Source: Bacteroidales bacterium
GTDB lineage: Bacteria; Bacteroidota; Bacteroidia; Bacteroidales; Tenuifilaceae
DNA length: 64,000 nucleotides
Assembly: GCA_016931855.1 (NCBI GenBank)
Contig: JAFGDZ010000072.1
Coordinates: 1 to 64,000, forward strand
Direction of reading: 5' to 3'
Made by a program: the position numbers and the translations under genes. This document shows, in pieces, positions 60,029 through 64,000 of the stretch. Position 1 is the stretch's first letter. Every line of letters begins with the position of its first letter. The notes under the pieces were generated by a model, which saw only the letters and a program-made list of their open reading frames with translations, ran no database searches and was not told the DNA's origin.

Positions 60029-62761
60029 ATGTCGAACGTAAAACGTGTTTACACCTTCGGTAACAAGCAAGCCGAGGGCGATGCTAGCATGAAGAATCTG
60101 TTGGGTGGCAAAGGTGCTAACCTAGCGGACATGAACCGCATTGGAGTTCCAGTACCTCCAGGCTTTACCATCACAACCGATACTTGCAACGATTATTATA
60201 AGTTAGGTCAGGATGAGGTAGTTGCTATGCTTAAGCCAGAAGTTGAGGCCGCTATTAAGTATGTAGAGCAAATTATGGGCATGCAGTTTGGTAGCAAGGA
60301 GAATCCGCTGCTAGTATCTGTACGTTCTGGTGCTCGTGCGTCTATGCCAGGTATGATGGATACCATCCTAAACCTAGGTTTAAACGATGAGGTTGTTGAA
60401 GGTTTGGCTAAGAAAACAGGAAATCCACGTTTTGCATGGGACAGCTACCGTCGTTTTGTGCAAATGTACGGCGATGTGGTTCTTGGAATGAAACCTGAGT
60501 CTAAGGAAGATCACGATCCATTTGAGGAGATTATCGACCACCTAAAGGAAGAGAAAAAGGTTGTTCTTGATACCGAGTTCTCTGTTGATGATCTTAAAGA
60601 AATGGTTACCCGTTTCAAGAAAGCAGTTAAAGAAAAAACTGGAAGGGATTTCCCAACCAATGCTTGGGAGCAGCTTTGGGGTGCTGTTATGGCAGTATTC
60701 AATAGCTGGATGAACGATCGTGCTATCCTATACCGTAAGCTTAACAAGATTCCTGCAGAGTGGGGAACCGCCGTTAACGTTCAGGCAATGGTGTTTGGTA
60801 ACATGGGCGAAAACTCCGCTACTGGTGTAGCCTTTACCCGCGATGCTGGTACTGGCGAAAACATATTCAACGGAGAGTACCTAATCAATGCTCAAGGCGA
60901 GGATGTGGTTGCCGGTATCCGTACTCCACAGGAAATTACCCTTGAGGGATCGCACCGTTGGGCTAAGCTTCAGGGTATTAGCGAGGAAGAGCGTAAGGCC
61001 AAGTATCCTTCACTAGAGGAGACTATGCCTGTTGTTTACAAGGAGCTATTTGATATTCAGAATAAGCTTGAAGCACACTATAAGGACATGCAGGACATCG
61101 AGTTCACCATTCAGGATGGTAAACTTTGGATGCTTCAAACCCGTAACGGAAAGCGTACCGGTGCAGCGATGGTAAAAATCGCTATGGACATGTTCCGTGA
61201 GGGTATGATTGACGAGAAGGCTGCAATTCTTCGTGTTGAACCAGAGAAACTGGATGAGCTATTACACCCTGTATTTGATAAGGATGCCCTTGCCGCTGCA
61301 AAGGTTCTAGCAAAAGGTCTTCCTGCATCTCCAGGTGCAGCTACTGGCCAAATCGTTTTCTTTGCCGAAGACGCTGAGGAGTGGGCAGCTAAAGGTAAGC
61401 AAACCATTCTTGTGCGTGTAGAAACCTCTCCAGAGGATCTTAAGGGAATGAACGTTGCTCAGGGTATCCTAACCGCTCGTGGTGGTATGACCTCTCACGC
61501 CGCTGTTGTTGCTCGTGGTATGGGTAAATGCTGCGTTTCTGGTGCTGGTAACATCAAAATTGATTACAAAACCCGTACAATGGTTATTGATGGTAAAACC
61601 TTTAACGAGGGCGACTGGATCTCTCTAAACGGTTCTACCGGTCAGGTTATTGACGGAAAGGTTAAAAATATGGCTGCTGAGCTTAGCGGCGATTTTGCTG
61701 ACCTTATGGCTCTTGCCGATAAGCACTCTCGTATGCTAGTTCGCACCAATGCCGATACCCCTCGCGATAGCAAGGTGGCTCGTCAGTTTGGCGCACAGGG
61801 TATTGGTTTATGCCGTACCGAGCACATGTTCTTTGAGGGCGACCGTATTAGGGCTATGCGCGAGATGATTCTTGCCAACGATGAGACTGGCCGCCGTAAG
61901 GCTCTTGAAAAGCTTCTTCCTATTCAGCGCGAAGACTTTGAAGGTATCTTTGAGGCAATGCAGGGACTACCTGTTACTGTTCGCTTGCTTGACCCTCCTT
62001 TGCACGAGTTTGTTCCTCACGAAGAGGCTAACCAAGAGGAAATGGCTAAGGAAATGGGCATTACCGCTGCTGAGGTTAAAGCTAAGGTTGAATCGCTACA
62101 CGAGTTTAACCCAATGCTTGGTCACCGTGGTTGCCGTTTAGGTATTACCTATCCTGAAATTACTGAGATGCAGGCTCGCGCAATTATTGAGGCTGCTCTT
62201 AACCTTAAGGCAAAGGGTATTAAAACCTTCCCAGAAATTATGATTCCTCTTATTGGAAACGTAACCGAACTTAAGAACCAGGAAGTTATTGTTCGTGCAA
62301 CCGTTGAGAAGGTGTTTGCTGAGCGTAACGACCGTATCGACTATCTGGTTGGTACCATGATTGAGGTTCCTCGTGCAGCTATTACTGCCGATGAGGTTGC
62401 TGCTGTTGCTGAGTTCTTTAGCTTTGGTACTAACGATCTAACCCAGATGACCCTTGGCTTTAGCCGCGACGACGCTGGTAAGTTCCTTCCAGAGTATATG
62501 GATAGGGGAATCCTAAAGGCTGACCCATTCCAAATCCTTGATCAGAATGGTGTTGGACAGCTAGTACGCATGGGCGTTGAGAAAGGCCGCTCTACCCGTA
62601 ACAACCTTAAGGTTGGTATTTGCGGTGAGCACGGTGGTGAGCCTAGCTCTGTTGAGTTCTGCCACTCTGTTGGTATGAACTACGTAAGCTGCTCTCCTTT
62701 CCGTGTGCCAATTGCACGCCTTGCTGCAGCTCAAGCTGCTATTAAGGAAAGCAAAAAATAA
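60029..62761 (+). CDS. ppdK: Pyruvate, phosphate dikinase
   Basis: 910 residues. The N-terminal nucleotide-binding domain (LLGGKGANLADMNRIGVPVPPGFTIT near 24; SVRSGARASMPGMMDTILNLGLND near 92) is followed by the phospho-histidine domain with H490 in GGMTSHAAVVARGMGK. The PEP/pyruvate barrel carries LRTEHMFF and catalytic C865 in GICGEHGGEPSS. These are offset by about 34-35 from the classic clostridial H455 and C831, reflecting inserted segments in the N-terminal domain. It interconverts pyruvate + ATP + Pi with PEP + AMP + PPi, probably serving PPi-linked glycolysis or gluconeogenesis. Strong codon bias suggests high expression. Single gene with own promoter and terminator. Confidence 0.97.
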   Translation: MSNVKRVYTFGNKQAEGDASMKNLLGGKGANLADMNRIGVPVPPGFTITTDTCNDYYKLGQDEVVAMLKPEVEAAIKYVEQIMGMQFGSKENPLLVSVRSGARASMPGMMDTILNLGLNDEVVEGLAKKTGNPRFAWDSYRRFVQMYGDVVLGMKPESKEDHDPFEEIIDHLKEEKKVVLDTEFSVDDLKEMVTRFKKAVKEKTGRDFPTNAWEQLWGAVMAVFNSWMNDRAILYRKLNKIPAEWGTAVNVQAMVFGNMGENSATGVAFTRDAGTGENIFNGEYLINAQGEDVVAGIRTPQEITLEGSHRWAKLQGISEEERKAKYPSLEETMPVVYKELFDIQNKLEAHYKDMQDIEFTIQDGKLWMLQTRNGKRTGAAMVKIAMDMFREGMIDEKAAILRVEPEKLDELLHPVFDKDALAAAKVLAKGLPASPGAATGQIVFFAEDAEEWAAKGKQTILVRVETSPEDLKGMNVAQGILTARGGMTSHAAVVARGMGKCCVSGAGNIKIDYKTRTMVIDGKTFNEGDWISLNGSTGQVIDGKVKNMAAELSGDFADLMALADKHSRMLVRTNADTPRDSKVARQFGAQGIGLCRTEHMFFEGDRIRAMREMILANDETGRRKALEKLLPIQREDFEGIFEAMQGLPVTVRLLDPPLHEFVPHEEANQEEMAKEMGITAAEVKAKVESLHEFNPMLGHRGCRLGITYPEITEMQARAIIEAALNLKAKGIKTFPEIMIPLIGNVTELKNQEVIVRATVEKVFAERNDRIDYLVGTMIEVPRAAITADEVAAVAEFFSFGTNDLTQMTLGFSRDDAGKFLPEYMDRGILKADPFQILDQNGVGQLVRMGVEKGRSTRNNLKVGICGEHGGEPSSVEFCHSVGMNYVSCSPFRVPIARLAAAQAAIKESKK

Positions 62762-62775
62762 ATTGCAATATTCAG

Positions 62776-62813
62776 AAAAGAGGGTGCCCAAAAAGTAAAG
62801 GGCACCCTCTTTT
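62776..62813 (+). terminator. Terminator after ppdK
   Basis: AAAAGAGGGTGCC (62776-62788) pairs with GGCACCCTCTTTT (62801-62813), a perfect 13-bp stem followed by T and A. Confidence 0.9.
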
Positions 62814-63132
62814 TATTTGTACTCCTACCTGAGCTCGTTTTAAAATATTCAATCTAGCAGAAGATAAATTTACTTTTTAGACAGCCTCTTTTGCTTTTAT
62901 ACCAACCCATTATACCAGTTTAGGGCTCCATTTTGTTAACTTATCAAAAACGACATCAGAAATACCATTGTAAGCAACAGGAATACAGTAGTTTGTGTTA
63001 ATTTTGATAAATCAATATACCTGCTTAAAAACAACGTCTTGTTTAGTCTATTTGCTTATCTTTGCGGCTCAATAAAACAGTGAGTTCTATTGATGTTAAC
63101 CTATGTTTAATACTTAAAACTAGCCTTCCTTA
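62814..63132. other. Intergenic region of about 320 bp before speA
   Basis: AT-rich and without coding potential that I can support. It contains a TATCTTTG -7-like box at 63057-63064, about 69 bp before the speA start; a TTG that could serve as -33 is 15 bp upstream, closer than usual. Confidence 0.45.
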
Positions 63133-64000
63133 ATGAGAAAATGGCGTATTGAGGACTCTGCCGAACTTTACAACATAAAGGGTTGGGGAATTAACTACTT
63201 TTCAATTAACGATAAGGGTAACGTTGTAGTTAGCCCTAGAAAAGATGGTAACGAGGTTGACCTTAAAGAGTTGGTAGAGGAGCTACAGCTACATGATGTG
63301 TCTGCACCAATGCTGGTTCGCTTCCCAGATATTCTGGATAGCCGAATTGAGAAAATGTCGAGCTGCTTTAAGGTAGCCGCAGAGGAGTATAAGTATACCG
63401 GTCAGAACTTTATTATTTACCCAATCAAGGTTAACCAAATGCGACCTGTGGTTGAGGAGATAGTTGGGCACGGTAAAAAGTTTAATATTGGTCTGGAAGC
63501 TGGCTCTAAACCAGAGCTGCATGCAGTAATTGCTATCAATACCGATAACGATTCTCTTATTATCTGTAACGGGTACAAGGACGAGGCTTACGTTGAGCTA
63601 GCTCTACTGGCTCAAAAAATGGGGCGCAGAATTTTCTTGGTTATCGAGAAAATGAACGAGCTCAAGCTAATTGCAAAGGTATCTAAGCGGTTAAATATCA
63701 AGCCTAATCTGGGTATTCGGATAAAGCTATCGAGCTCAGGTAGCGGAAAATGGGAAGACTCTGGTGGCGATGTAAGTAAGTTTGGCCTTACATCAAGCGA
63801 ACTTCTTGAGGCCCTAGACTTCCTAGAGAAGAAGGATCTTAAGGATTGCCTTCGCCTGGTGCACTTCCATATTGGGAGTCAGGTAACCAAAATTCGCCGT
63901 ATTAAAATTGCGCTGCGCGAAGCATCGCAGTTCTACGTTGAGCTTCATAAGCTGGGCTTCAATATCGATTTTGTTGATATTGGAGGTGGTTTAGGCGTTG
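63133..64000 (+). CDS. speA: Biosynthetic arginine decarboxylase SpeA, 3' end outside window
   Basis: The reading frame is open from the ATG at 63133 to the window end (289 codons plus one base). The start MRKWRIEDSAELYNIKGWGINYFSIN, then PMLVRFPDILDSRI near residue 58, YPIKVNQMRPVVEEI near 97 (PLP-lysine region), GLEAGSKPELHAV near 120, and LVHFHIGSQVTKIRRIK near 244, are those of the large SpeA family (about 630 residues). It makes agmatine from arginine as the first step of an arginine-to-polyamine route. The missing part includes the C-terminal half with the catalytic Cys. Confidence 0.95.
   Translation, partial: MRKWRIEDSAELYNIKGWGINYFSINDKGNVVVSPRKDGNEVDLKELVEELQLHDVSAPMLVRFPDILDSRIEKMSSCFKVAAEEYKYTGQNFIIYPIKVNQMRPVVEEIVGHGKKFNIGLEAGSKPELHAVIAINTDNDSLIICNGYKDEAYVELALLAQKMGRRIFLVIEKMNELKLIAKVSKRLNIKPNLGIRIKLSSSGSGKWEDSGGDVSKFGLTSSELLEALDFLEKKDLKDCLRLVHFHIGSQVTKIRRIKIALREASQFYVELHKLGFNIDFVDIGGGLGV

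Noticed and set aside
60029-62761. Phosphoenolpyruvate synthase
   Set aside because: Length, the RSGARASMPGMMDT segment and the GICGEHGGEPSS site are those of pyruvate, phosphate dikinase.
1-64000. tRNA, rRNA, CRISPR, insertion sequence or phage genes
   Set aside because: Looked for cloverleaf patterns, regularly spaced repeats, transposase motifs and terminal inverted repeats; found none that I can support.

Overview
The window looks like a chromosomal segment of a Bacteroidota bacterium, most likely order Bacteroidales. Support: low to moderate GC; genes lacking Shine-Dalgarno sequences; several TAnnTTTG-type -7 promoter boxes; and typical Bacteroidota families (TonB-dependent receptor with a carboxypeptidase-regulatory-like N-terminus, S46 dipeptidyl-peptidase, GH92 mannosidase, DoxX/thioredoxin-like protein, 800-residue FtsX-type permease, RRM RNA-binding protein, folP-cdaA pair). 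I cannot assign a genus.

Region 1 (about 1-30,600) is a large surface-polysaccharide locus, almost all on the + strand. A very AT-rich first part (133-8148) holds a Wzx flippase, an Fe-S FrhB-like protein paired with a polysaccharide pyruvyl transferase, a Wzy-like polymerase, two GT4 glycosyltransferases and the decayed remains of a third. Then comes a pglC-pglD-pglE-like cassette (phosphoglycosyl transferase, acetyltransferase, aminotransferase). It is followed by a second type of initiating transferase (MraY/WbpL family, carrying a 10-G tract), a 979-residue polymerase/ligase-like membrane protein with three internal repeats, a DxD glycosyltransferase, and fnlA-fnlB-fnlC-wbuB homologues for UDP-L-FucNAc synthesis and probably its transfer. 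After these lie a second flippase, two more GT4 enzymes, a beta-helix lipoprotein, an fdtA/fdtB-like pair (3-amino-3,6-dideoxyhexose), a third Wzy/WaaL-type protein, a chain-length regulator on the - strand, and galE. The duplicated functions (two flippases, two initiators, three polymerase/ligase-type proteins) suggest two assembly pathways or a locus built by successive recombination.

Region 2 (30,600-35,700, - strand) is a TonB-dependent uptake operon of unknown substrate: two related lipoproteins, the receptor, and a lipoprotein with two cofactor-less sulfite-oxidase-like domains.

Region 3 (35,800-49,200) is mostly housekeeping: plsY, cdaA, folP, tmk, a DoxX/thioredoxin-fold protein, S46 dipeptidyl-peptidase, RRM protein, GH92 mannosidase, hybrid histidine kinase, alpha/beta hydrolase.

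Region 4 (49,400-59,600) carries a LytS/LytTR-type two-component pair with candidate autoregulatory direct repeats, a group of - strand accessory genes (DUF6544-like, flavodoxin, beta-barrel, AraC regulator, an unrecognised ORF), an FtsX-type permease, rsgA and a DUF3795-like protein. Region 5 (60,000-64,000) has pyruvate phosphate dikinase and the 5' part of biosynthetic arginine decarboxylase speA, cut by the window end. I saw no rRNA, tRNA, CRISPR array, insertion sequence or phage gene.
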